A DNA stretch of 64,000 nt from Blastobasis lacticolella (lineage: Eukaryota > Arthropoda > Insecta > Lepidoptera > Blastobasidae), in the NCBI GenBank assembly GCA_905147135.1, contig LR990051.1:17575115-17639114 (forward strand), read 5' to 3'. Made by a program: the position numbers and the translations under genes. The notes under the pieces were generated by a model. The model searched no databases and was not told the origin of the DNA. It worked only from the letters and a program-made list of their open reading frames with translations. Shown here one piece after another: positions 21,966 to 32,921 of this stretch (position 1 is its first letter; each line of letters opens with the position of its first letter).

Positions 21966-22451
21966 TTACAAAATTACAAATGCAGCTAGATAACAGTTTT
22001 TTTAAACAGCTTGTATGAAATATTTGCAAGTACATTTCATAAGTTAGATTGATTATTACTCGTTAACTTAAAGAGTCCACTAGGCTGTGGTAAATTAAAC
22101 TTTATTATATATAGCATTATGTTCATTACTTTTCACATCCACTGAAATTAATTACGGTTGTAGCTAGTAGGGGGAACAAGTTTCTAACAAAAAAGTCCAC
22201 TTTTAAACTAAATACCTACATCGTAAATGAAATAGAAAATTTAATCCGATTCCGCTTCAGATACCCTTAATCCTAACTGACTGCAAAAGACCTAACCACT
22301 GACACCCCACTCGTTGCTCAGACATTGTTGATAACATCATTTAAAGTATCTATCCATTTCTAGATTCTGGTGTATTTCCTGGTTTCTTGCGGACCAACGT
22401 GCATTAATTTTTTTTAAAAACCTTGTTAAAAATGTTGTTAGTGTTATTTGA
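21966..22451. other. No gene recognised
   Basis: AT-rich spacer before a MITE. No supported feature. Confidence 0.35.
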
Positions 22452-22587
22452 TAAGGCACTGTCCTAATTCGCAACGGTCGTGCGACCATAGTCGTACGAC
22501 GGACGCCGCCCGACCAATAGGATACCTCAAAACCGCCCATCGCACGTCCATAGTCATACGACCATTGTCAATTAGGACAACGCCTAA
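22452..22587. mobile_element. PIF/Harbinger-like MITE with TAA duplication
   Basis: TAA (22452-22454) precedes GGC..., and GCC is followed by TAA (22585-22587). The ends pair as inverted repeats (GGCACTGTCCTAATTCGCAA against GGCGTTGTCCTAATTGACAA). Inner palindromic ACGGTCGT/TCGTACGAC blocks are prominent. The copy at 36683-36796 has the same ends and also TAA on both sides; a truncated copy lies at 24921. TWA duplications are typical of PIF/Harbinger (family knowledge). Confidence 0.75.
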
Positions 22588-22982
22588 GCGAGCGGCCTCA
22601 CAGAAAAGACGCAGACACGTCACGGACGGGGCACAGACGGGACTCGGACGCGACTTAAAACATACAGAAAAGACAGGGCAGTCAAGAGCGTAGGCAAGAC
22701 AAGGACAGCCAGCGCTGCGGGCGAGGCCCGGCTCCCGCGGCGCGCCCGTACCCCGTCCTTTCTGTATGTTTTAAGCGACGCGTCCGAGCCCTGTCCGCGC
22801 CCTGTCCGCGCCCTGTCTTTGCTGTATGTTTTGCGTCGCGACGTTTATAGAAACGTTTTCTTTACTTTCATATAAAATGTACAGACATTTTATATGAAAG
22901 TAAAGACGCAAGACGCAGACACGTCGCAGACGCGGCGCCCGTTCAATTAACTTACTTACGTCTTTTCTGTGTGGCCGCTCGC
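22588..22982. mobile_element. GC-rich foldback element
   Basis: Ends are inverted repeats of 24 bp with one mismatch (22588-22611 GCGAGCGGCCTCACAGAAAA.. and 22959-22982). Inside, several inverted sub-repeats occur: AAAACATACAGAAAAGACAG near 22659 against CTTTCTGTATGTTTT near 22759 and CTGTATGTTTTGC near 22822. GC content is far above the flanks. It abuts the MITE at 22587 with no gap. No transposase and no clear target duplication were seen. Class unknown. Confidence 0.65.
22859..22906. repeat. Perfect short hairpin
   Basis: Arms 22859-22880 and 22885-22906 pair over 22 bases (core TTTACTTTCATATAAAATGT) around a 4-base loop ACAG. It lies inside the foldback element. The loop is too short and the stem too perfect for a typical microRNA precursor. 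Confidence 0.85.
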
Positions 22983-23374
22983 ACACTCACGTAAAATTCG
23001 CATTCGCATTGATATAAATAAAAGTCTTTGCACGTGGATGTTGGCATTCATTACTACCAGCCTAATATTAGACATTTTAATTCCAGTACCTATTTGCAGT
23101 AAGATGATGATAAGGATAAGGATTTGTCAACCAAATATTCCTCATCATCATTGTCAAGTACCAACATGAAATATTTTATCATTCACTTAAATATCCTTCT
23201 TGATATTTTTATACCTACACTCACGCAAGGCAGCGTTTTGGATTAAATTTTCTATTAGTTTTTATTTTAATTATTTTTTATATATTTCATTAGATATTTA
23301 GGTTTCTTCTTTAACATAGTTTTAGTCATGGATTAATCTGTATAGTATACTTGTATATATGAGTTCTGTACATT

Positions 23375-23611
23375 AGCTGATCACTGACTGATGCTTTTAT
23401 GGTGAGCGAAAACATCGTGATAAAACCTGCACATTAAATATGTAACCATTATCCATTCTGGTCAAGTTCCCCTGTTATCAGGTTCATGGAGGTTAGACGG
23501 CAGTCGCTCCACTGTAATTACCCGATCTGCCAAATCCTGGATCATGGTCAAGGCGCACCGCGGGGCCCCGTGTGCGAGGCTACAGCCGGGACATTTACGC
23601 CAAGATGAGAT
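23375..23611 (+). mobile_element. SINE family A, 5'-truncated
   Basis: From 'GATCACTGACTGATGC..TTTATGGTGAGCG' through 'CCAAATCCTGGATCATGGTC' to 'TTTACGCCAAGATGAGATGA'. Confidence 0.75.
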
Positions 23612-24119
23612 GAGTGTACTTTTAGATACCAATTGAAGTATCCGTAGATACCAATTAGTTGAAGAAAGAACAACTTTTTTACTTCTACAAAAATAGCATT
23701 TTACAAATTGACTCCCAAAGTTACGTGGGTCTATGATTTCGTTCAGAAAGAAAAGTTATAATTTCTTTCAGCTTCTGATATAGTTGCTAACATTTTACAC
23801 GAGTTGGGCGAAATTCCTGAAAGTTCTACCCTCAAACGTCCAATATGATGCGTACCGCCCTATTGAATAATTATGTTATGTCTGAACTATGGATGGAATT
23901 CAATCACGTAATCTCGGGCAATTTCTAGTCCCGATTATCCCGGGATTTTCGGGATTTACAAAATCTAATAAATGTTGGTATTTGTATCTATTGATTGAGG
24001 TTCGTATGGCATCGTACGTACTTACGTATCACTGTGTAGCATTGGCCATTTAAATATTTTTGACTAACAATAAGAAAGACTTAGTATGACTAAACGTGTG
24101 TGACTAAAAATGTTATACG
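23612..24119. other. No gene recognised
   Basis: AT-rich sequence; no supported gene or repeat. Confidence 0.3.
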
Positions 24120-24375
24120 GTAGACAAACAGGCAAGCGGGCCACTTGATTGAAAGTGGTCACCGGCTCAACGCTGCTTATAGACATTAGCAACACCAGGG
24201 TATCGCTAATGTGTTGCCCACCTCTATGACACGCTGCTTTAGCAGCAAAAAGGCAAATGCTCCTGCACTGTCAAAGCCACGATTCCACAATTCCCCACCC
24301 CATGGAGCACTGGAAACCTTACTCACCGGCAGAAACACAAAAGTATTTAAAATAGTATTGTTTGGCTGCGATATT
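24120..24375 (-). mobile_element. LINE 3' tail
   Basis: 'AGACAAACAGGCAAGCGGGC', 'GAAAGTGGTCACC', 'AAAGCCACGATTCC', 'CACCCCATGGAGCAC' and 'ACTCACCGGCAGAAACACA' recur at 47760-47860 (same sense) and 48880-49100 (opposite sense). It is a noncoding 3' end. Confidence 0.55.
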
Positions 24376-24920
24376 TTGAAAGATACTTCCGCAGTCAGGC
24401 GACTCAACACGGCGACAATTCAAACGGGATACCCCACTATACCCTACCTCTCTTACCTAAGTTTTCGCAATCATACCACAAAAAACACGAATGAAATAAA
24501 ACTTTTTGACTGATTTCAAGCATTTTAAACAATGTTTCTAATTATACAAAGAAAAAAAATTATTGTTTGTTTGTAATGAGTACCTAAACCCAAATGCTAC
24601 TAACCGATATTTTTTATAATTTCACGTATGGAAAGCTACATTATCGGCAAGTAACATATCGTAGTATCTATAATAAGCATAGTAACCGAATTTTACGCGC
24701 AAAAAAACTAGTTTCCAGACGGAGCGAATTCGCCGCGAAATCATACACGCTTTGGCGGTACCTAGGTATTTAAATAGAATTTTGTTTAATTTTGTTTCCG
24801 CATGAAGAACAAAGGCTGCTAGCCTGAATAAATAGTGGCTAGTTTCCCCGCGAGTTAGTCTAAACTGACTGTATAAATATGTATTTCGAAACTGTAAATC
24901 CATTGTTGTTGTGAATACGA

Positions 24921-25020
24921 TTGTTAGGCGCTCACCTAATTGGCAACGGTCGTACGACGGATGTCGCCCGACCAATAGGAGACCTCAAAACCGCACGTCG
25001 CACGACCGTAGCCAATTTCC
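24921..25020. mobile_element. Harbinger-like MITE, truncated copy
   Basis: 'TTAGGCGCTCACCTAATTGG' (within 24924-24943), then ACGGTCGTACGAC and 'GCCCGACCAATAGGAGACC', as in 22452-22587. The right end is degraded after 'CCAATTTCCTAATT'. Confidence 0.65.
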
Positions 25021-26284
25021 TAATTCGTCTTAGAATCGATTCGATAGTAATTTCGAGAGATTTGACCTCCTATCAACAAGGAAACAAATTAATACTTATT
25101 TACTAATTTATTACACAATTCTGGGTTTCCATTGATAATGCCTTCTTGGTAAAAACCGTAAAGACCTAAAAAGACATTTGTACAAAACGAAATAAGGGAA
25201 AATATCGGAATCCCGTTGGTATCGGTAAGTACATCAAGCCACGACGACCGACGACACACTAAATTCTCCGATAATGTATGAGATTCTCCGCGCTATTGAA
25301 TTGTCCCGAGTCGCTAGAATAGCTGAGGGAAATATCGGAATAAACTACAATAACGAAATAGATAAACGTCATTTTCCAAATGGTAGCGCTAGGCAAAGTT
25401 GTATATTTTGTCATGAATTCCCATATAATAGCTGGAGAAGCCAAATCTTAAGGTTTTAGGCCGTTCTCTCGTAACAATTTTTTCAGCAAATTGTCTACAG
25501 AGAATCTGTCTACAAAAAATTTTATTTTTATTTTTGATATTGTCTACCCTCAGGATTAGAGCTTTATATGCAAAGACATATACCTATATACTAGATGTCA
25601 CCAGAGCAGATGACGTCTCAAGATCTAACATCCTTTATTAAAAGGGGTTAAGATTTTCTGTCTGTATAAAAATTCTTTTTCGAAGTAGTAGCAACTCTAA
25701 TCGCCATCTCCCTCGAATCCTGAAACACAGCCTATGACTTTCACATTTGTTTATTTTTTTGCTTCAAACAAGAAAAACATTCACAAACAAAAACAGCAAT
25801 AATCAGAAAAAAATATTGTGATTGGCGGGAAAATAATCTTGTACTGCTGCGGATCTCACTCATGTTCGCACGTACCTATCTGTGCAGTTCACTCACCCTC
25901 CATATCTACAGATAATGGCATAATCAGACCGAGCCCGGTCAGAAATTAAAACATAAAAGTGTTGTATAATGATAAATAGTTACCTATTTTAATGTACTTA
26001 CATATGTGATAACAAAATTATGGAAAATGCTTTATCATACAATGTTTTATTTATATTTTATAGATGGGCGTGAAAAAAATTCACCTTGAACCGACTATGT
26101 CCTTTAATAAATTATGTAAATATTTATTACAATATCTAATTAGTTTGTGCCCGTCGATGCGATGGCGTGCCTCGACAATATAATACAAGCTAATTTAATT
26201 TATCGCTATCCTTCAGTTCGTGGACAGAAATAGCACCCTTAAAGGACACAGAGCACGCTGGAATATTAAGATGGATTCATTATC
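25021..26284. other. No gene recognised
   Basis: Overlapping short frames on both strands at about 25260-25459 look like chance. No known repeat was recognised. Confidence 0.35.
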
Positions 26285-26665
26285 TTACTGCAGCTACTAG
26301 GGTTGCCAAATTTTTAAGACCAAATATAGTATTTTCAGATTCAGTAGGTATAAAAATATAGTAGTTTCATTAAAAATATATATATATTTTTAAATCAAAT
26401 ATATTTAGTTTAAAATTTATGTTTAGTAAGTGGTTAGCTGGCCCATTCGGGTTTAATTGAGGTATTTCTGAATTCTTAACATTAAAATTCAGGACACATT
26501 CCGTTTTACGGTAAGTGATATAGACAAGCGGCTTTGCTGATAAAATATAGTAGTTTCGCCTACTATATTAAAATTTTAAAATAATAGTAGGGAAACACCA
26601 AAAACAGTAAGATACTAGGTATATTATATAGTAAAGTTGGCAACCCAAGCAGCTGCTGACGGTAA
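26285..26665. mobile_element. Possible MITE with GGGTTGCCAA ends
   Basis: 'GCAGCTACTAGGGTTGCCAA' at 26279-26307 region and 'GTTGGCAACCCAAGCAGCTGC' near 26637 are inverted, and both sides continue into AT-rich 'ATATAGTA' repeats. No duplication was confirmed. Confidence 0.4.
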
Positions 26666-27298
26666 CTATATTAAGATCATAACAAAGCCCACCTACGCTA
26701 TATTTCTGGGCCCTAATAGTATATTTCATAGTTATGAGACGGAGGAGCTCAGTGGCATCTAATGAATGAGCGTAATTTTTCGCGCGTGGACGTAATTTTT
26801 CGTTGTGACTGAGCCTTTATATGAAATACAGGGTGGGACGGTAGTACTTCTCCAATTTATATCAAAATTGCTTTGTCGATGCTGTTTTTTTTAAAATTCT
26901 ACAAATGCGATATTAGGTAAATATAAAACTAAATTAATTTTAATTTTTATCCTATTGATGTGTATCGCTCTTTTTATTTGAAAGTTAATTATCTTCCAGC
27001 TATCTAACTTTGGTCGCATGATCACTTATCAGGTGGAATCGCGGCCAAATGTCGCTTGGATATAATAAAAAAGTTTGTGCGCGAACATTTTTGTTTTACA
27101 GCTAACCACAGCTAACAGGAATGTGAAGCCTGAAAACTTATTCTGAATAGACACCAATCCGAATTTGAACGACCATTTCCCGCGAACGTCCATTTGCCTT
27201 TTAGGACCATATCCCTTAATGATCACATTTCATATCCACATTAGACCACTACCTTCCTACCTATGCTAGTGCAACACTCTGCAGGCTCATCGTATTAT
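26666..27298. other. No gene recognised
   Basis: AT-rich spacer with no supported feature. Confidence 0.3.
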
Positions 27299-27490
27299 CG
27301 ATCTGAGTGGTTCAGTTGGTGAACATACCGATCTGCCATGCAGAGGTCTCGGGTTCGATTCCCGGCCGATCAGAAATTGAAATGATGAATATCTGTTACT
27401 GTTAAATAAGTATGTATTAAAAAGTATTTATATAAGTATGTTATCAGTTATCTAACACCCACAACACAAGCTTTGCTAACTTTGTTTGTA
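27299..27490 (+). mobile_element. tRNA-derived SINE, family C
   Basis: Head 'GATCTGAGTGGTTCAGTTGG' (A box) and 'GGGTTCGATTCCCGGCC' (B box at about 27352-27366), then 'GAAATTGAAATGATGAATAT', and the 3' part 'CAAGCTTTGCTAACTTTG'. The anticodon region is not convincing for a working tRNA. Confidence 0.75.
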
Positions 27491-28364
27491 TTTATTTATT
27501 ATTATTATTTATTTATAGTGAATTGCCCACTTGTTTGGTTTGGTTGAAAAATTGTTTTAAAACATGTCATTTCTAACGACATAGAATTGCGGTTATAAAT
27601 TTATGACATTAACCGTTTTTGTCCCACCTTGTAGCACTTACTCAGATAATATTGTGCTAAGAAAACCGATGCATTATGAGATACCACGTATACTCATACG
27701 AGTGTATGAGACCATTATCATAACAATCAAGTTATGGTTGTGGCTGTTCGTAGGGGAGCCAGGGGCTTGTATTAACGGGGGTAAGTATAACCAGGCCAAT
27801 TGCCGCCAAACTATACATGAACGACTCAGGTACGTACGGTTATAGGCGTCAGTGAATGACCACAGACATGTTGCGACCTATCAGTCGCCAATGGCATGCC
27901 GCAGAGCAAGGTCATGTATGAGGCGTGAATTTTGTCAGGTATAAGAATATTTTTTAACTCGTTGATTTTTGATTTGTTGCTTAATTATTTACGTAAAAGG
28001 GACTGAAATTATTTTAAATGGTAGTAAATATCATCTCGTATATTAATATAGGTTTTAAGACTTTCGTGGTTATTCACTACAATTTTACTACACATGTCAT
28101 GTTATCGGGTTTGTTACCACGGTAAGTATTATTTTTACCTCGATATTTCGACGCAGTTGCATGCGTCATGGTCAACTCGTGACCATCTCGTATAGTATTT
28201 TGTTTCCATTTAACCACATTATAAACGTACTTTATATTTAGCCGTAGACAACTTATGATTATTACGCATAGGTATGAAATATTTTTCGTATGCATATGCG
28301 TAAGATGTATAGTGACTCTGTGATCCCCTTACTCGAAACTAGTGATGTCCCCTGTCAATGGGAT
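27491..28364. other. No gene recognised
   Basis: AT-rich sequence; no supported feature. Confidence 0.3.
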
Positions 28365-28512
28365 ATTTTCCGAGAGCCGATTAAAAATAAAAATAGTTCA
28401 AAAATTTTTAACAGGAGCCGTTGATTAGACACGACTCTCAAAACGCGACCGTTGGATGTATAAAAATGTAGACATTTTGTGCTTTCTTCCCAGAAAAGGT
28501 ACTAAATCTAAG
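28365..28512 (+). repeat. Dispersed repeat, family E
   Basis: 'TTCCGAGAGCCGATTAAAAA', 'GATTAGACACGACTCTCAAAA' and 'TATAAAAATGTAGACATTTTG' recur at 63130-63260. An inverted, partly overlapping copy lies at 57833-58030. Class unknown. Confidence 0.7.
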
Positions 28513-28547
28513 AATACATTACATTACATACAACAGCATACCTAATA

Positions 28548-28712
28548 ATCTTGGCGTTAATATTCCGGTCGTGCTCTCGCGGGCGAGGGCCTGCGGTCCA
28601 CCGTTACCATGATCTAGGACTTGGCAGATCTTGGCAGATAGTAAATACGGAATTACGGTAGAGCGACTGCCATCTAACCACCGCGAGGGGAACCTGGCCA
28701 GACCAGTTCAAT
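28548..28712 (-). mobile_element. SINE family A, partial, inserted in a mariner remnant
   Basis: From 'AATCTTGGCGTTAATATTCCGG' (within 28548-28570) to 'AACCTGGCCAGACCAG'. It lacks the tRNA head. The mariner coding sequence stops exactly at its edge. Confidence 0.75.
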
Positions 28713-28947
28713 TAAACAAAAACGCAGGACGACAATCGTTCATAGAAAATGTTTCTTGTTTATATTGAGAAAACCATCTAAAAAAATTTGCATGGGACGG
28801 TGCAAGGTTGCCAAAAGCGGATAACAACCTATAATGACAGTCACTTTCATTTAAACCGACTTTAAAATCATATAACATAATTGCACGAAAATGCTTCCAT
28901 TGTTGCGTGAAATGCAAAAAAATTCTTTTTTTTTTGTTTTGACCCAC
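28713..28947 (-). pseudogene. mariner-type transposase, N-terminal fragment
   Basis: About 78 codons read FRAIMLYDFKVGLNESDCH, LLSAFGNLAPS and FFRWFSQYKQ, the helix-turn-helix DNA-binding region of Tc1/mariner transposases (FR..I.YDFK.G....C...L...FG..APS....W...F). The catalytic DDD part is absent: the sequence is cut at 28712 by a SINE and nothing similar was seen beyond it. Confidence 0.8.
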
Positions 28948-29662
28948 TTTTTTTTCGTTTCTTTTTTACCAAATGGCTTTTATAATTCAAAATTTCATAA
29001 ATGACATTTCAAAAAAGAAATAAAATATCGATATCTTTAAAAAAAATTGTGTATCTCAAAACCTTCCTAGTCACCCACGCATGTCCTTTTCTCCTATATA
29101 TTTGAAGTTTCTTTTATCATTGCTCAAACTCAATGTAACTTATCATTTACAAAACCAAATGTACGAGTATATAGATCCTCTCTCTCCGTTCTTTATTCAC
29201 TAAAGGCATATTTCATGTGACTCGGTAACAAAAAGAAAATGCCTTTTATTATCATAACAATACGTTAGACTGTAGTTTCCCTTTGTGGCAACATTAACTC
29301 TCTTACAAAGGGCGGATTTCGTTCTTTCCACTTGCTTTTGTGGAAGTTGTCACAGTTAATGAATGCCTACTTTATCAGCCTATCATAGATATCTGAATAG
29401 CGATAGTCTAGTACCTGTTTTACCGAGGTTTGCTACGCAGCGGGCTCGGGCTGCGGATTCGATTCCTTACGAGGGCAAAAAAGTATGATTAGGTATAGGT
29501 GTCTGTCTAGTCTAACTCGTTTTTCATAATCATCTGTGAAACCGCCGTGTAAGAGCGGATCAGCCTATCAGAGAAAAGTGTAGCGTTGCACCACGTGAGA
29601 GCTACGCCAGCCTTAGATAATAGAAAGATATAAAAGAACTAATAACTATGTAGAGACCTAGT
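28948..29662. other. No gene recognised
   Basis: AT-rich, including long A/T runs just upstream of the mariner fragment that may include its decayed 5' end. Nothing else was identified. Confidence 0.3.
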
Positions 29663-30087
29663 TTACTGGGTCGGGAATCTAATCGATCGGGAATCGGGAA
29701 AATAATCAATCAGCCGATTGATTCTTTTGAATTGTGACAGATCATGGTGGGGTTGACGAGCAACATGCAAATTTTCTATTGAAATTCTTAGGTATTTAGC
29801 ATCCCAGTGAGTTATCTGGAGTTCACGCAGGTCTTTCCGAACTTCGTCCATCCATCGATACCTGGGCCTTCCCACGGGACCTTGCCGGCTATTCGGCCCA
29901 GGTATGCACGATCCTCTCCCATTCTCTCAATGTGTCCGAGCCAGAGAAGCCGAGCAGCTTTAATCTCTCCGATTACATTAGGCTCGGACGCGAGTTGTTC
30001 TATTTCAATGTTCTTCCTGATACTCCAGGTATCCTCCATCGTCGCGCAGGATAGGGACCAATGACGAATTCTCGTGTCGGAGGCCAA
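29663..30087 (-). pseudogene. LINE reverse transcriptase C-terminal remnant
   Basis: The minus strand in two frames reads RLLWLGHIERMGEDRAYLGR, then GRPRYRWMDEVRKDLREL and WDAKYLRISIENLHVARQPH. Frames shift near 29860. LGH.ERM..DR and GRPR.RW.DEV are the usual end of LINE polymerases. 5'-truncated. Confidence 0.75.
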
Positions 30088-31564
30088 TAACCAGTTCTGG
30101 TCGCTGAGCCAACAAGTGAGTACTTATCATCAGACGGCGCATCTAACATTTCATAGTTACGATGCGCAAAGACTTATATATTTACCTTAAACGAGCGAGA
30201 ATTTCGTTGATACCTTCGAAGTTCTGTGTCCCCGGAACCTCTGTTGCACGTGTTAGATATAAGGTATTTTAGTATGTTTTAATTGGTATTAAATATCGTG
30301 ATTAATAATAATAATATTTCAAAATACTTTTGTAAACATTTCACCAACTTCAGAACGAAGTGTGGTGTTTCTGAACGATTGTTTGTCTTTAATCAGTTAA
30401 GTACTGTTTATGAGAAACTTCCTTAATTAATTATGTAATAAATTTATAATAATGTTCAAAGTATTTTAATACATTAAATTAACATCTGATCAATCTATCA
30501 GTAAATTTAGGAGACCGGAAATGAGAATAGAAAATGACATTTCCGGCTAGAAGGTAGTATAAAGGTCCAGTCAAAAGACTGGGTGGTACTTTTGCTCCAG
30601 AGCCGGCACAGAGTTAAGTACAAACTTGCATTGTATTATTGTTGCTTTATATTTTGTATTGGTTAATTTATTTATATAACTGTTTATTTATTGAATCATA
30701 TTTAATACTACTGTCCCATTTTAAAGGATAAATATTGAATTTTGTGATCGATAATTGTGTCTTAACATTTGGTGAGAATTTTGTATAAATGTGGTTTGCC
30801 TATGGTACTTTGTTTGTATTATAAAATCTTGTTTAATTCAGCTAATGTTGTTTAAATAAATACCTCATTTTATAATGGATTATATTGCTTATTACAATAT
30901 ACCTAATATCTTTAAAACATTTGTTTGATTAAATTATGTCCACTAGAATCATACGTTATCCTAGATAATATATTTTCTAGTAAACTCCTACACAAATATC
31001 AGCCTTGGATACTTCATCATCATCGTTGTCCATATATTTCACCGGGATTTTGGATACATACTCACATTCTGTTATTATCCTGTAGCCTAATGACTAAAAT
31101 AAAGGTTTTACTAATGAAAGACACTGTAGTTATAAGTAGGACTTATACTAAAGCTGACACACGCAAGTGTAGTTGTAGCGAGTGATTGTGCTGTGTAGTA
31201 TTAACTAGTTGGTACTTATGTAGGTATGTAGCACTAATTAGCTGTCGACAAACCTAACTCGACATGGAATCCACTTTAACATAATTAGCGACTCCAATAT
31301 AACAAGCCAACTTATTCATTCAACGTGTTTCCGCCAGGAAATTCTGAATTTACCTACTTCCTAGTTATTTGTGTCGCGGGTACCAAGTAGAGCATGATCC
31401 CGGGAAATACCGGTACAAATTTTTCCCGGTATTTCTCATTTCCCAGGAAATTCGTTATAACAAAACTACTTTCGGTACTTTTGTTGTAACTTAAATTTAA
31501 GGCAATGGCAATTTGATCATACAAACGAAAAAAAAAGAATGACGCGAAAAGAATTGAATTCAGA
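30088..31564. other. No gene; a promoter-like patch at about 30505-30620
   Basis: CCGGAAATG and CATTTCCGG (30516 and 30538 region) form a short inverted repeat, followed by TATAAAGG near 30558 and 'GTCCAGTC' downstream. This could be a decayed LTR promoter, but no second LTR or primer-binding site was found. Confidence 0.25.
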
Positions 31565-31845
31565 CTAGTTGCCGCGGCGCGACTTCGTTCGCGTGGTATC
31601 CCCCACCCTACCACTATCCTACTCTATCCCTACCCACCCTACAAACCTACCCTTTTTTTCTTACATACAAACCTTCTCGTGATAATTACAAATCCATAAA
31701 AAAAAATTAAGTAGGTGCCGTTCTGAAATTAAGACCAAACATGCAATATTTTGATACCTTGGGATAACTTATTGCATTTTCCTAGGATTTTCTAAATTTT
31801 TGTAGATAAAATACCGCCTATATTACTCGCTGATAATGTAGCATC
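31565..31845 (-). mobile_element. Helitron fragment
   Basis: The plus strand starts ACTAGTTGCCGCGGCGCGAC, the reverse of a Helitron 3' end (hairpin plus CTAG|T), followed by pyrimidine-rich CCTACC-like text and 'CCTATATTACTCGCTGATAATG'. The 5' TC end was not found. Confidence 0.55.
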
Positions 31846-32219
31846 AGAACAACGACCCAGAGAACGCCGTAAGCCGTAAGCTATGACCAGATTTTATCCG
31901 TAACAGTATCCCTGTCAATATAACTGCAAACGCTAAAGTTTCAAGAAGCTTAATCGACAATCCCATTAGTCCAGTCAAGTCACCTTCAGGGAAAACGGAA
32001 ATCGCGCTTTCATAGCGTCCTTTGAACGGTTGCAGTAGACTTAATTTACCTAGACGTAATTCTCGACAGTTTTTTATCAGCTTCCAGCTCAGTGACAAGA
32101 GTCGATTGACTTTCAAGCGTAGATAACGTTACACGACCGAACAATTAAGTCTTTAACTTTGAGAACTATAAAATTTAAGTAGGTTTTTAGAGAAATATCA
32201 GTACTTACCTATATTAGTA

Positions 32220-32297
32220 TTCGGCGGACCCTGGGCCCTCCCGCGCGAGAGCACAACCGGGACATTAACGCTAAGATGATGATGATGATGATGACCT
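32220..32297 (+). mobile_element. SINE family A, 3'-end fragment
   Basis: 'GGCGGACCCTGGGCCCTC' to 'TTAACGCTAAGATGATGATG'. Only the last ~75 bp remain. Confidence 0.7.
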
Positions 32298-32921
32298 ATA
32301 TTAGTATTCTGTGGAAATATTATAGTTAGAAAAATAAGCATATAAGGTTATCATGAGTAACATATTCAGTAAATAGGAACCTTAGGCAATATGTAGGTGT
32401 GACTATGTGGGATTTTAAATGCGATAAGTAATAAATTGACTACTAACATTAGCAGAGATGAAGACCCAGCAATAGAATAGTGTTTTCATGAAAATCCCAG
32501 AAGCAAACCGAATATAAAACTGGTAAATTTAGAAGAAAAGAAAGAAAATTTGGTTAACTACACCCAAAGGTTAATTAAACCGACGGTAGCGTTCTATCCA
32601 GTCTGAGGTCCACCGGTAACGCGGCTTTGTCTATTTCTCGTACCATATAAAATAAACACTAAACACGGGCACTTGGGCAATTTTCATACAATCGTGACAA
32701 TTTGGAGACTTTCTGGGTGCAATCTAATTTTGCACATCTAGAGCATGGATGGAGGAGGTCTCGTACATCAGTTTTTCACACCTCCTGCTCAACAATGTCA
32801 AATTATGTAGGTTTCATGAAATGTCATCGTAAAGCATGGCATTGTTACCCGCAGGGAAATAATATTGTATGATACTTCCCAAGGAAATAAACTAATGTGA
32901 ATTTAGATTTTTATATTACTA
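32298..32921. other. No gene recognised
   Basis: AT-rich spacer before the Helitron. No supported feature. Confidence 0.3.

Noticed and set aside
22859..22906. microRNA precursor
   Set aside because: The loop is 4 bases, the stem is perfect and it lies inside a repetitive element.
27299..27372. tRNA-like sequence with perfect B box
   Set aside because: It continues directly into SINE family C body text seen at other loci, and a full cloverleaf with acceptor pairing is not evident.
31844..32116. A 90-residue minus-strand frame with a hydrophobic segment
   Set aside because: No family resemblance. It lies between Helitron fragments.
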